Positions 1 to 6,868 are shown, counted from the stretch's first letter. The stretch is 7,656 nucleotides of DNA from Methanoculleus sp. UBA77 (GCA_002499455.1 DALN01000024.1:1-7656), one strand, 5' to 3'. Numbers and translations: made by a program. The notes: generated by a model from the sequence alone, not told the origin.

Positions 1-531
1 CGCGACGTAGGGCGCGCCGTGAGCCGCAAGGATTGCGGGCATGTCCTTCTTCGGGCGCGGGTTGCCGAGAGAGCAGGATCCGGCCGGACTCGTCGTGGTG
101 CTCGCGCCGTACGGCGTCGCACCCGACCGCTGAATGCCCGTGTTCATGTAGGCCTCGTTGTCGTAGCAGATGTAGGTGATGTCATGGCCCCGCTCGAAGG
201 CACCGCTGATGCAGAGCACCCCGATATCGAGCGTGGACCCGTCACCGCCGATACAGACGACCTTCTCGTTGCGGCCCTGCCTCTTCAACGACGCCTCGAT
301 GCCCGATGCAACCGCTGCAGGGTTCTCGAAGAGCGAGTGGATCCAGGGGACCCCCCACGCGGTCTCGGGATAAGGCGTGGAGAAGACCTCCATGCACCCC
401 GTCGCAGCGGCGATGATGACGTTCTTTCCCGTCGCCTTGAGGAGGAGCCGGGCAGCAAGCGCCGGGCCGCATCCTCCGCACGCACGGTGTCCGGCCGAGA
501 AGAGTTCGCATCCCCCTTCTACCTCAGCCAT
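1..531 (-). CDS. porB: Pyruvate:ferredoxin oxidoreductase, beta subunit (partial, 3' end beyond the left edge)
   Basis: This subunit binds thiamine diphosphate (ThDP) and the proximal [4Fe-4S] cluster of the cytoplasmic enzyme that interconverts pyruvate + CoA and acetyl-CoA + CO2 using ferredoxin. In a methanogen it probably runs towards pyruvate synthesis. The first 177 residues are present. Cys18, Cys21 (in ACGGCG) and Cys46 have the 3- and 25-residue spacing of three of the four proximal-cluster ligands in the Desulfovibrio africanus enzyme; the fourth would lie outside the window. The ThDP/Mg2+ motif is GDGST at 96-100, followed by DNEAYMNTG at 124-132. The ATG directly follows the porA stop (TGA-ATG) and has a strong GGAGGTG site at 544-538, so translation is probably coupled to porA. 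A 2-oxoacid reductase for another substrate is possible in principle, but the gene set and order fit pyruvate best. Confidence 0.95.
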   Translation of the reverse strand, partial: MAEVEGGCELFSAGHRACGGCGPALAARLLLKATGKNVIIAAATGCMEVFSTPYPETAWGVPWIHSLFENPAAVASGIEASLKRQGRNEKVVCIGGDGSTLDIGVLCISGAFERGHDITYICYDNEAYMNTGIQRSGATPYGASTTTSPAGSCSLGNPRPKKDMPAILAAHGAPYVA

Positions 532-1674
532 TCAGAGCACCTCCGTCCGTAATCCATAGAAGAGATCTCCTTTCCCTTTCTCGGCGAGGTCGACGACCGC
601 GGCGATGTCGCGCTTCCGGACGTCACGCCCGCCGAGGGCGATGATGTAGTCGTATACAGCCTGATTGGAACCGCTGAGTGCCGCTTTCACCTCGGTGCCG
701 ACCGCCCCCCCGCTGCCGAGCGATATGTTCTTGTCGAGTACCGCCACCGTCGAGACACCTTTGAGCGCATCCGCGATCTCCGGGGCAGGGAACGGCCGGA
801 ACATCCGGATGTTCAAGAGCCCCACTTTCTTGCCTGCGTCGCGCATCTCATCGATGGCGTCCTTTGCGGTGCCGCAGATGGAGCCCATCGCGACAAGCGC
901 GGTATCGGCGTCCTCGAGGCGGTAACCCTCGACGAGAGCGGAGTAGTCCCTGCCGAACTCACGGCCTGCCTTGATGAAGGCCTGCTTTGAACGCTGCATC
1001 GCCCGGTCGATCTCGTAGCGGAACTCCATGTAGTAATCGGGCGTCGCGTACATACCCATGCTCAGCGGGCTTGCAGCGTCCAGCCGCTGGTACGGGTTGA
1101 AGGCCGGCAGGTAGGCATCCACCTCCTCCTGAGTGGGGAGGGCGACCGGCTCATAGGTATGCGAGAGGATGAACCCGTCGAAGCAGACAAATGCCGGAAG
1201 GAGGATGTCATGGTCTTCACAGACCTTGTAGGCGATCATGTGCAGGTCGACGGTCTCCTGGTTGTCCTCGGCATAATACTGCAGCCACCCGGAGTCACGC
1301 AGGGATATAGAGTCCTGCTGGTCGTTCCAGATCGAGAGCGGCGCGCCGAGCGAGCGGTTTGCGATCGTCATCACGATCGGCTGGCGCATCCCCGCCACGT
1401 TGAAGCAGACCTCAAACATCAGGGCAAGCCCCTGGGAGGTCGTCGCAGAATAGACCCGGGAACCTGCAGCACTCGCACCGAGACAGGCGGAGAGCGCCGA
1501 GAACTCGCTTTCGACGGTTATGTATTCAGCATCGAGTTCGCAGTTCGCCACCATCTGGGCAAGGTCCTCGACGATGTGCGTCTGCGGCGTGATCGGATAG
1601 GCTGCAATCACCTGTGGTCGGCACCGTTTCACGATCTCGGCCACCGCATGCGACCCTTCCATAAATTCCAGCAT
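532..1674 (-). CDS. porA: Pyruvate:ferredoxin oxidoreductase, alpha subunit
   Basis: This 380-residue subunit carries the pyrimidine-binding transketolase-like domain and pairs with PorB to form the ThDP active site. YPITPQT at 26-32 is the conserved N-terminal motif that lines the substrate pocket. The VESEF segment at 54-58 contains the likely catalytic glutamate, probably Glu57 by analogy with the QSE motif of single-chain enzymes. TSQGL lies at 79-83. A transketolase C-terminal-like domain follows from about residue 250 (ALVAMGSICGTAKDAI and then LLNIRMFRPFP). Length is normal for archaeal PorA, with no frameshift. The ATG overlaps the porD stop by one base (TAATG), and a GGAGG at 1686-1682 lies 7 nt upstream, which supports this start over the internal Met5 at 1662. 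It sits third in the operon. Confidence 0.96.
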   Translation of the reverse strand: MLEFMEGSHAVAEIVKRCRPQVIAAYPITPQTHIVEDLAQMVANCELDAEYITVESEFSALSACLGASAAGSRVYSATTSQGLALMFEVCFNVAGMRQPIVMTIANRSLGAPLSIWNDQQDSISLRDSGWLQYYAEDNQETVDLHMIAYKVCEDHDILLPAFVCFDGFILSHTYEPVALPTQEEVDAYLPAFNPYQRLDAASPLSMGMYATPDYYMEFRYEIDRAMQRSKQAFIKAGREFGRDYSALVEGYRLEDADTALVAMGSICGTAKDAIDEMRDAGKKVGLLNIRMFRPFPAPEIADALKGVSTVAVLDKNISLGSGGAVGTEVKAALSGSNQAVYDYIIALGGRDVRKRDIAAVVDLAEKGKGDLFYGLRTEVL

Positions 1675-1934
1675 TATTTCTCCTCCTTCTCCATCCGGAT
1701 CGATTTCTTCGGGCAGACTTCCTCGCAGATTCCGCAGCCCTTGCAGTAATCGAGGTCCGGCTCGAACGTGCCCTCCTCAGTCTCGCGGACGCACCCTTCC
1801 GGACATACCATGGCGCACATGCCGCACTTAGAGCATTTCTCAGGCTCAAAAACCGGTTTGAAAACCCTCCAGGCACCCGTCTTGTTCTCGAGCGCCCTGC
1901 CCGGCGGCGAGGCGCAGCCGACCCGTAGCGCCAT
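1674..1934 (-). CDS. porD: Pyruvate:ferredoxin oxidoreductase, delta subunit (2x[4Fe-4S] ferredoxin-like)
   Basis: This 86-residue electron-transfer subunit relays electrons between the PorB cluster and external ferredoxin. It has two classical 4Fe-4S motifs: CSKCGMCAMVCP (Cys34, 37, 40, 44) and CKGCGICEEVCP (Cys64, 67, 70, 74). An additional Cys48 follows the first motif. The N-terminal 33 residues (GCASPPG, then TGAWRVFKP) are the usual PorD leader segment and show this is not a free ferredoxin. The ATG overlaps the porC stop by one base (TGATG). A GGTG within a G-rich run lies 7 nt upstream, inside the porC coding end, so translation is probably coupled. Confidence 0.95.
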   Translation of the reverse strand: MALRVGCASPPGRALENKTGAWRVFKPVFEPEKCSKCGMCAMVCPEGCVRETEEGTFEPDLDYCKGCGICEEVCPKKSIRMEKEEK

Positions 1935-2479
1935 CAGAGAGCACCCCCGACCAGGTTATATGCGCGCTCTGCTGCCCTGACGTTCTTATCAGCCATACTC
2001 CCGGAGAACCGGCTGCGCAGTGCATGTTCGAGCGACTCGAGTTTGATCTCGCCGGTGGCTGCAGCGAACGCGCCCATCAGGGTTGTATTGGTGATGGGCA
2101 CGCCCAGTTCTTCGAGCGCGATGGTGGTCGCATCGACGGCGTAGACCTTCACGCCCTCCGGGACCCGGGCATCGAAGTCGGGCTTCTCGGTGTTGACGAT
2201 GGCGATACCGCCTGCAGTCATGCCCTTGAAGACATCCACATCCCCGATCAGGGTCGGGTCCTGCACGATGATGTAGTCAGGCTCGTAGACCTGGCTGCGC
2301 AGCCGGATCTTCTCATCACTGAAGCGGACGAACGCCTGAACCGGGGCACCACGCCGCTCCACGCCGAATGCCGGGAATGCCTGGGAATACACACCGCCCT
2401 CAAACGCCGCAAACGCAATGAGTTCGGCGGCGGTCACGGAACCCTGACCACCCCTGCCATGAATGCGTAACTCTCTCAA
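1934..2479 (-). CDS. porC: Pyruvate:ferredoxin oxidoreductase, gamma subunit (TTG start)
   Basis: This 181-residue subunit corresponds to the CoA-binding domain III of single-chain enzymes and completes the four-subunit cytoplasmic complex. HGRGGQGSVTAAE at 7-19 is the conserved glycine-rich motif, and FPAFGVERRGAPV at 35-47 is the second family signature. It is the first gene of the operon. The start is TTG: the frame is closed by TAA at 2509-2507 with no ATG or GTG in between, and the conserved motif begins only six residues in, so no downstream ATG can serve. A GGGGG at 2491-2487 lies 7 nt upstream as a plausible ribosome binding site. The length matches the family. Confidence 0.94.
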   Translation of the reverse strand: MRELRIHGRGGQGSVTAAELIAFAAFEGGVYSQAFPAFGVERRGAPVQAFVRFSDEKIRLRSQVYEPDYIIVQDPTLIGDVDVFKGMTAGGIAIVNTEKPDFDARVPEGVKVYAVDATTIALEELGVPITNTTLMGAFAAATGEIKLESLEHALRSRFSGSMADKNVRAAERAYNLVGGAL

Positions 2480-2510
2480 ACAAAAACCCCCTTTAAATCT
2501 TAATGATTAA

Positions 2511-2519
2511 TAATATAAA
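2511..2519 (-). promoter_or_regulatory. TATA box of the por operon
   Basis: On the minus strand this reads TTTATATTA, a good archaeal TATA box. Transcription would be expected to start about 25 nt downstream, near 2490, giving a leader of only about 10 nt that just includes the GGGGG before the TTG start. The bases upstream (GCCGGGGT) are not a typical purine-rich BRE. The assignment rests on sequence and position only. Confidence 0.55.
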
Positions 2520-2565
2520 TACCCCGGCACTCCGTCCGCAACCGCCCTGCGGATGCAACGCACCC

Positions 2566-2601
2566 AAAAAAAACGCAGAATCTCCCGCTCAATCCCGGGA
2601 G
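2566..2601 (-). terminator. Candidate minus-strand hairpin/T8 terminator upstream of por
   Basis: Read on the minus strand, CTCCCG (2601-2596) and CGGGAG (2587-2582) form a 6-bp stem with an 8-nt loop. After 8 nt comes an uninterrupted T8 tract (2573-2566). Archaeal termination depends mainly on T tracts, so this could stop minus-strand transcripts arriving from the transporter operon before they enter the por promoter. The stem is short and its distance from the T tract is longer than in a bacterial intrinsic terminator, so the hairpin may be incidental. Confidence 0.4.
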
Positions 2602-2642
2602 CGATCCTGCGCGTCAAAGCCTGCCGTAGTCTCGGTACCGAT

Positions 2643-2656
2643 TAGAATCAATTCTA
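2643..2656. promoter_or_regulatory. 14-bp palindrome abutting a TATA box, candidate operator
   Basis: TAGAATCAATTCTA is a perfect inverted repeat with 6-bp arms and a 2-bp centre. It ends one base before the TATA box of the plus-strand surface-protein gene, over the position where the BRE would lie. A dimeric regulator bound here would compete with TFB/TBP, so repression of that gene is the natural inference. In an AT-rich spacer a palindrome of this size can also arise by chance. Confidence 0.35.
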
Positions 2657-2665
2657 TTAAATATA
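2657..2665 (+). promoter_or_regulatory. TATA box of the surface-protein gene
   Basis: TTAAATATA on the plus strand resembles an archaeal TATA box. The predicted transcription start is near 2687. This gives a leader of about 20 nt to the GTG at 2707, containing the GGTGAT ribosome binding site. Confidence 0.5.
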
Positions 2666-2696
2666 AACCATTCACAAAACACAAATGTTAATAATT

Positions 2697-2702
2697 GGTG
2701 AT
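2697..2702 (+). promoter_or_regulatory. GGTGAT ribosome binding site that decides the 2707 start
   Basis: GGTGAT is complementary to the AUCACC part of the 3' end of archaeal 16S rRNA. It lies 4 nt before GTG 2707, the spacing expected for this downstream portion of the full Shine-Dalgarno sequence. It therefore favours GTG 2707 over TTG 2695 and ATG 2725. Confidence 0.45.
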
Positions 2703-2706
2703 TTCC

Positions 2707-3273
2707 GTGATAGAGAATTCTGTGATGGTATCCCGGGGCCTGGCGCCGATCTGCTGCATCCTCATCCTTGCCGCATTCTGTGTCGTGCCCGTCTGGGCAA
2801 ACGATGCCGCCGTTTCCCGTGAGGTTGACCGCTCTTCGGTCCCGGTCGGCGACGAGGTTCTGGTGACGTTGTCGGTCGACAGCCTGAGCGTCGGCGGTGT
2901 CGTGGAGACGATACCGGAGGGTTTTGCGTTCCTTGAGACATCCTATCCGATGGAAAAATACGGCGTATCCGGACAGACACTGACGTTTGCGGTGATCGAT
3001 GAGCGCGAGATCACCTACCGGGTCCAGGCAAAGACCGCCGGCTCCTGGACGTTTGCCGGGAGGTGGATCGATGCCGTCGACAAGACCGAAGGCGCGATCT
3101 CTCCGACTGTGGTGAGCGTCGGATCCGGGGTAGCAGCAGCCGGCGCAACGCCCGCGGACGCCGGGCAGGCACCCGGCCCGACCAGTGCGGGAGGTGCGCC
3201 CTGGGTGGTCGTCCCGGCCCTTACAGCCGCGGCCGTTGCTGCCGGCACGTACGCCGCACACAAGAAGCGGTGA
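2707..3273 (+). CDS. Small secreted, C-terminally anchored surface protein of unknown function
   Basis: The 188-residue product has an N-terminal signal peptide: Arg10, a hydrophobic core at about 12-29 and a likely cleavage after VWA at 29-31. A single beta-rich module spans about 34-138, then a Gly/Ala/Pro/Thr-rich linker (about 139-164), a membrane segment (166-184) and a basic HKKR tail. It is therefore probably held in the cytoplasmic membrane with the module facing outward. The module has the pattern VPVGDEVLVTLSVD, VVETIPEGF, GQTLTFAVID, ITYRVQAKTAGSWTFAG. From memory this resembles a module found, often at the C-terminus, in large methanogen surface proteins; no database comparison was made. 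No catalytic motif is visible. The GTG start follows from the GGTGAT site; ATG 2725 (182 aa) would also leave a good signal peptide. It is divergent from porC and ends 15 bp from the convergent ATPase gene. Confidence 0.75.
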   Translation: MIENSVMVSRGLAPICCILILAAFCVVPVWANDAAVSREVDRSSVPVGDEVLVTLSVDSLSVGGVVETIPEGFAFLETSYPMEKYGVSGQTLTFAVIDEREITYRVQAKTAGSWTFAGRWIDAVDKTEGAISPTVVSVGSGVAAAGATPADAGQAPGPTSAGGAPWVVVPALTAAAVAAGTYAAHKKR

Positions 3274-3288
3274 CCTGCCGGCCGTTCG

Positions 3289-4140
3289 TTACACCGTCTC
3301 TTCCACCCAGTGGCCCGACCGCACCTCGACCGTCGTCGGCGCCGCAGGGAGGGGCAGTCTCTCCAGAGATGCACAGGGTCCCGTAAGCGAGGCGTCAACG
3401 AGTCTCCGGGTGTAGGGGTGCGAGGGGCGATCGAGGACGTCGGCGGTCCTGCCGATCTCCACGATCCTTCCTTCCAGCATGACGGCGACGCGACTGCTCA
3501 TCGCCCGGGTGACGCCGAGGTCGTGCGAAATGTAAAGGCAGGTCATGCGGTAGTCGTGCCCGAGGTCGCGGATGAGGTTGAGGATCTGGGCCTGGACGGA
3601 GACGTCCAGGGCCGACGTGGGTTCGTCGGCCACGAGAAACCTCGGTTTGAGAGCGAGAACGCGGGCAAGGACCACCCGCTGGTTCTGGCCGCCTGAGAGT
3701 TCATAGGGCCGGCGGTTCAGGTGCTCCTCGTTCAACCCCACCTCTTCGATCAGTTCCCGCACCCTCCGGTCGATATCGGTCCTGCTCCCCATCCGGTGGA
3801 TCTTCAGTGGCTCAGCAACGCTCTCGCGGACCCGCATCCGCGGGTTGAGAGAGGTGTAGGCGTCCTGGAAGATCATCTGCATTCGCGGCCGAAAACACCT
3901 GAGTTCGCTCCTGGAAAGGGCGGTGACGTCGGTCCCGTCGACCACGATCCGGCCCCTGTCCGGCTCGACGAGGCGGAGGATCGAACGGCCGAGCGTCGTC
4001 TTCCCGCACCCGCTCTCGCCGACGAGACCGAGGGTCTCGCCCTCCTCGATCCGGAACGACACCCCGTCCACCGCCCGGACCACCCTCCGGCGGATGAAGC
4101 CCGTCGAGAAACAGGTCTCAAGATCAGTAACCTCAATCAT
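3289..4140 (-). CDS. ABC transporter ATPase, DppF/OppF/NikE type
   Basis: This is the second ATPase of a peptide/nickel-type importer. It works at the inner face of the membrane as a heterodimer with the product of the preceding gene. The 283 residues contain Walker A GESGCGKT at 41-48, Q-loop Gln92 in MIFQDAYTSLNP, signature LSGGQ at 148-152, Walker B with DE at 172-173, DEPTSALD at 172-179 and switch His206 in YISHDLG. All catalytic elements are intact. The C-terminus is short and lacks the multi-cysteine tail seen in its partner. ATG 4140 gives the natural MIEVTDLET start, overlaps the upstream stop by 8 nt and has GGTG at 4152-4149; ATG 4158 is an alternative. It is the last gene of the transporter operon. 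The ligand cannot be deduced from an ATPase. Confidence 0.93.
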   Translation of the reverse strand: MIEVTDLETCFSTGFIRRRVVRAVDGVSFRIEEGETLGLVGESGCGKTTLGRSILRLVEPDRGRIVVDGTDVTALSRSELRCFRPRMQMIFQDAYTSLNPRMRVRESVAEPLKIHRMGSRTDIDRRVRELIEEVGLNEEHLNRRPYELSGGQNQRVVLARVLALKPRFLVADEPTSALDVSVQAQILNLIRDLGHDYRMTCLYISHDLGVTRAMSSRVAVMLEGRIVEIGRTADVLDRPSHPYTRRLVDASLTGPCASLERLPLPAAPTTVEVRSGHWVEETV

Positions 4141-5077
4141 AGAGCATACACCGTGCATAATGCCCGGACCCGACCTCGACGAGTCCGGGGTGTTCCCTGC
4201 TACAGTTCTCGACCGCGCAACCGCACCGGGGCGAGAACCGGCAGCCGGACGGAAGGGTGATGAGCGAGGGGGCCGAGCCAGGGATCGGCTGCATCCCCCG
4301 TTCCGGGAGGGAGGCGAGGAGACCCCGGGTGTACGGGTGGGCCGGATCCCCGAGGACCTCTTCCGCCCCGCCTATCTCGACGATCTCGCCTGCATACATC
4401 ACCGCGACCCGGGTGGCGAGGTCTCCTGCGGTCTCGATGTCGTGGGTGATGAAGAGGACGGAGTGGTCCCGGTCGATCTCCGAGAAGAGGTCGACGATCC
4501 CCCGTTTGGTGACGGCATCCAGCCCTTTCGTGGGCTCGTCCGCGATGAGGAGGTTCGGACGGCACGCGAGCGCAGTGGCGATGAGCGCCCTCTCCCGCAT
4601 CCCACCGCTGAACCGGTGGGGATACTCCCCGGCCATCCTGACCGGATCGGGTATCCCGACGGCGTCGAGCAGCTCCACCGCCCGCTGCCGGGCGTCGGGC
4701 CCGCTCAACCCCTGGTGGAGGATGACCGCCTCTGCAATCTGGGTCCCGACCGTGTATACCGGGTTGAGGGAGGTCCCCGAGTTCTGGAGGACGATCCCGA
4801 TCTCCCGCCCCCGTACCCTCTGCATCTCGGCCTCCGGAAGGGAGAGGAGATCGCGGCCGCGGTAGCGGATCTCCCCCTCGATGATGGTGTTGGGCTGGAG
4901 GAGACGAAGGATCGCCATGCCGAGCACGGTCTTCCCCGACCCGGTCTCGCCGATGAGACCGAGGGTCTCCCGCGGGTATATCTCGAGATCCACGGTATCG
5001 GAAGCCCGGACCAGCCCTTCCGGGGTGGGGAACCCCACTTTGAGCCCCCGGATTTCAAGGAGTGCGTCGCCCGTCAT
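4133..5077 (-). CDS. ABC transporter ATPase, DppD/OppD/NikD type, with cysteine-rich C-terminus
   Basis: This is the first ATPase of the importer, with 314 residues. Walker A is GETGSGKT at 43-50, Q-loop Gln98 lies in GIVLQNSGTSLNP, the signature is FSGGM at 156-160, Walker B is LLIADE at 176-181 and switch His is 212. The oligopeptide-transporter C-terminal region contains CRFSPRC with Cys279 and 285, then Cys292 and Cys310. These are the four conserved cysteines of the DppD family, which have been linked to a [4Fe-4S] cluster in some members; Cys287 is extra. ATG 5077 overlaps the permease stop in an ATGA junction. GGTGAT lies at 5089-5084 with 6-nt spacing. The open frame extends upstream to 5188, but that part has no ABC-family sequence and lies over the permease gene. 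Confidence 0.94.
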   Translation of the reverse strand: MTGDALLEIRGLKVGFPTPEGLVRASDTVDLEIYPRETLGLIGETGSGKTVLGMAILRLLQPNTIIEGEIRYRGRDLLSLPEAEMQRVRGREIGIVLQNSGTSLNPVYTVGTQIAEAVILHQGLSGPDARQRAVELLDAVGIPDPVRMAGEYPHRFSGGMRERALIATALACRPNLLIADEPTKGLDAVTKRGIVDLFSEIDRDHSVLFITHDIETAGDLATRVAVMYAGEIVEIGGAEEVLGDPAHPYTRGLLASLPERGMQPIPGSAPSLITLPSGCRFSPRCGCAVENCSREHPGLVEVGSGHYARCMLYD

Positions 5078-5895
5078 ACCCGCATCACCCGGAGCCTCGG
5101 ATTGATCTCGTCTTCGCAGGCATACCCCAGCCACGCAAGAGCAAGAGAGATGAGCGTCACCGCAAGGCCCGGCGGGATCAGCCACCACCAGAGGCCGAGG
5201 ATCATCGCCCCGTTCTGGCTCGCCCGGTTGATCATCTGACCCCAGTCCACGACGCTCGGGTCCGTGATGCCGAGGAATCCGAGGCCGATCCCGATCAGCA
5301 TGAAGTGCTGGGCGGAGGTGACGAACTTGACGCCGGCCAGGGGGAGGACGCCCGGAAGGATATGTCGTGCCATGATGTAGCCGTCGCCGGCGCCGAGCGC
5401 TCTTGTCCCGACGACGAAGTCGGCGACCGCCAGGGAGAGGACCTGCGACCGGATCAACCGCACGCCCTGGAAACTACCTAAAAGACCCATAAGGACCGCG
5501 ATCAGGTAGATCCCCGGCCGAAAGAACGTCGTGAGGATGAGCAGGAGCGGAAAGATCGGGATGGTCATCGCCACGTCGAGGAGGCGCATGACGGCTTCGT
5601 CGATCAGGCCGCCGTAGTACCCCGATACGATGCCGGCAGCCGTGCCGACGGTGACCGCGATGGCGGCTCCGACGAAGCCGAGGAGCAGCGTCGCCCTCGT
5701 GCCCCAGATGAGCCCGCTGAAGATGTCCTGGGCGAGGTCGTTCGTCCCGAGCAGGTGGTCCCGGTCGGGGGGGGAGAGCGGTGCGCCCGTGATCGCGTGA
5801 GGGTCATAGGGCGCGATCACCGGGGCCAGGAGAGCGACCGCACAGTATGCGAAGACGATGCCGAGGCTTGCGGCAAGGACGATCTTCTTATGCAT
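5074..5895 (-). CDS. ABC transporter permease, DppC/OppC/NikC type
   Basis: This integral membrane subunit has 273 residues and forms the translocation pore with the neighbouring permease. A first membrane segment spans about 5-26 and is followed by the family-typical HLLGTNDLAQDIFSGLIWGTR region at 48-68. Further hydrophobic segments lie at about 70-92, 112-140, 196-210 and 236-258. The EAA loop that contacts an ATPase is at about 159-184 (DFVVGTRALGAGDGYIMARH, then ILPGVL). ATG 5895 is chosen because AGGTGG at 5907-5902 lies 6 nt upstream; GTG 5901 would have no room for a binding site. It overlaps the upstream permease gene by 8 nt and the downstream ATPase gene by 4 nt. Confidence 0.93.
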   Translation of the reverse strand: MHKKIVLAASLGIVFAYCAVALLAPVIAPYDPHAITGAPLSPPDRDHLLGTNDLAQDIFSGLIWGTRATLLLGFVGAAIAVTVGTAAGIVSGYYGGLIDEAVMRLLDVAMTIPIFPLLLILTTFFRPGIYLIAVLMGLLGSFQGVRLIRSQVLSLAVADFVVGTRALGAGDGYIMARHILPGVLPLAGVKFVTSAQHFMLIGIGLGFLGITDPSVVDWGQMINRASQNGAMILGLWWWLIPPGLAVTLISLALAWLGYACEDEINPRLRVMRV

Positions 5896-6868
5896 CGTCA
5901 CCCACCTGCACGCGCGGATCGACGAGGGGGTAGATCAGGTCGGCGGCGATATTCGCCGCGATGACAAAGAGCGTGTCGATCAGCAGGATCCCCTGGAGCA
6001 GGGGGAGGTCACGGGCGGCGAGGGCCTTGTAGGTGAGCATCCCGAGGCCGGGCCAGGAGAAGATCGTCTCGACGAAGATGCTCCCGGTGATCATGCCCGC
6101 GCACTCGAACGTGATCAGCGTCACCATCGGGAGCATGGCGTTCTTCAGGGCGTGCTTCCTGAGGATCGTCAGTTCGTCGAGCCCCTTCGCCCTGGCGGTG
6201 GTGATGTAGTCTTCCCCGGCCGTCATGAGCATGGTGTTCCTCATCAGGTAGTAGGTCCCGGTCACCGAGAAGAGGAAGAGCGTCAGGATCGGGAGCACAG
6301 CGTGGTTTGCCACATCGAGCGGGTCGATCCCGGTCGCGAGAGCGCTGGTGTCGACGTACCCCCCCAGCGGAAAGAGGTTGAGGTAGTAGGCGAAGATGAT
6401 GAGGATCATGAGGGCAAGCCAGTAGGAGGGGATTGCCCGGATGAAGATCATCCCGTTCAGGAGCCCGACGTCGGCCTTCGACCCGCGCCTCCAGCCCGAG
6501 TACGCGCCGATGCCGATGCCGGCAAGGGTGGCAAGGATCGTTGCCGGGAAGAGAATGATCAGCGTCCAGACAAGTTTCTCGCCTATCACGGCGATGACAG
6601 GAACCTTGTAGATGAAGGAGTATCCCCAGTTCCCCCGGAAGGCGTCCAGAAGGTAGATGACGTACTGCTCCAGGATTGGTCTATCCAGACCGTATACACG
6701 GTTGAACGCTTCAACGACGTCCGGAGGGGCGTACCGATAGATCGCCTCCAGGTACATGGTGATGTAGTCGCCGGGCATGAGGCGGAGGAGGGCAAACATG
6801 ATGGTCACGGCGATGCAGAAGGCTGCAAACGAGGTGATCAGCCGTTTGAGGAGGTATATGCCGTTCAT
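5888..6868 (-). CDS. ABC transporter permease, DppB/OppB/NikB type
   Basis: This integral membrane subunit has 326 residues, normal for the family. The N-terminal membrane segment at about 9-30 ends in LLRLMPGD, the classic start of DppB-type permeases. YGLDRPILEQYVIYL at 59-73 is the usual periplasmic-side segment. Further membrane segments lie at about 100-124, 140-165, 192-212, 248-270 and 292-316. The EAA motif DYITTARAKGLDELTILRKH is at 220-239 and contacts an ATPase. The start is the first in-frame ATG. No clear Shine-Dalgarno is seen before it, and 58 nt separate it from the binding-protein stop, the only loose junction in this operon. Confidence 0.93.
   Translation of the reverse strand: MNGIYLLKRLITSFAAFCIAVTIMFALLRLMPGDYITMYLEAIYRYAPPDVVEAFNRVYGLDRPILEQYVIYLLDAFRGNWGYSFIYKVPVIAVIGEKLVWTLIILFPATILATLAGIGIGAYSGWRRGSKADVGLLNGMIFIRAIPSYWLALMILIIFAYYLNLFPLGGYVDTSALATGIDPLDVANHAVLPILTLFLFSVTGTYYLMRNTMLMTAGEDYITTARAKGLDELTILRKHALKNAMLPMVTLITFECAGMITGSIFVETIFSWPGLGMLTYKALAARDLPLLQGILLIDTLFVIAANIAADLIYPLVDPRVQVGDDA

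Noticed and set aside
2582..2601. The CTCCCG/CGGGAG hairpin as a plus-strand terminator or riboswitch element.
   Set aside because: No T tract follows on the plus strand, and it lies upstream of the predicted plus-strand transcription start, so it would not be in that mRNA. Only the minus-strand reading makes sense.
2614..3261. Minus-strand open frame (215 codons) opposite the surface-protein gene.
   Set aside because: The plus-strand frame has a signal peptide, a membrane anchor and a promoter, whereas this one has only Arg/Gly/Asp-rich sequence without hydrophobic organisation.
4133..5188. A longer ATPase starting at 5188.
   Set aside because: The extra 37 residues have no family resemblance and lie deep in the permease gene. 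ATG 5077 has an ATGA overlap and a well-placed GGTGAT.
3923..5239. Long plus-strand open frame (438 codons) opposite the two ATPase genes.
   Set aside because: It mirrors the GC-rich codon pattern of intact, motif-complete ATPases on the other strand. Its product is rich in Arg, Pro, Asp and Glu with no domain-like pattern and spans two genes.
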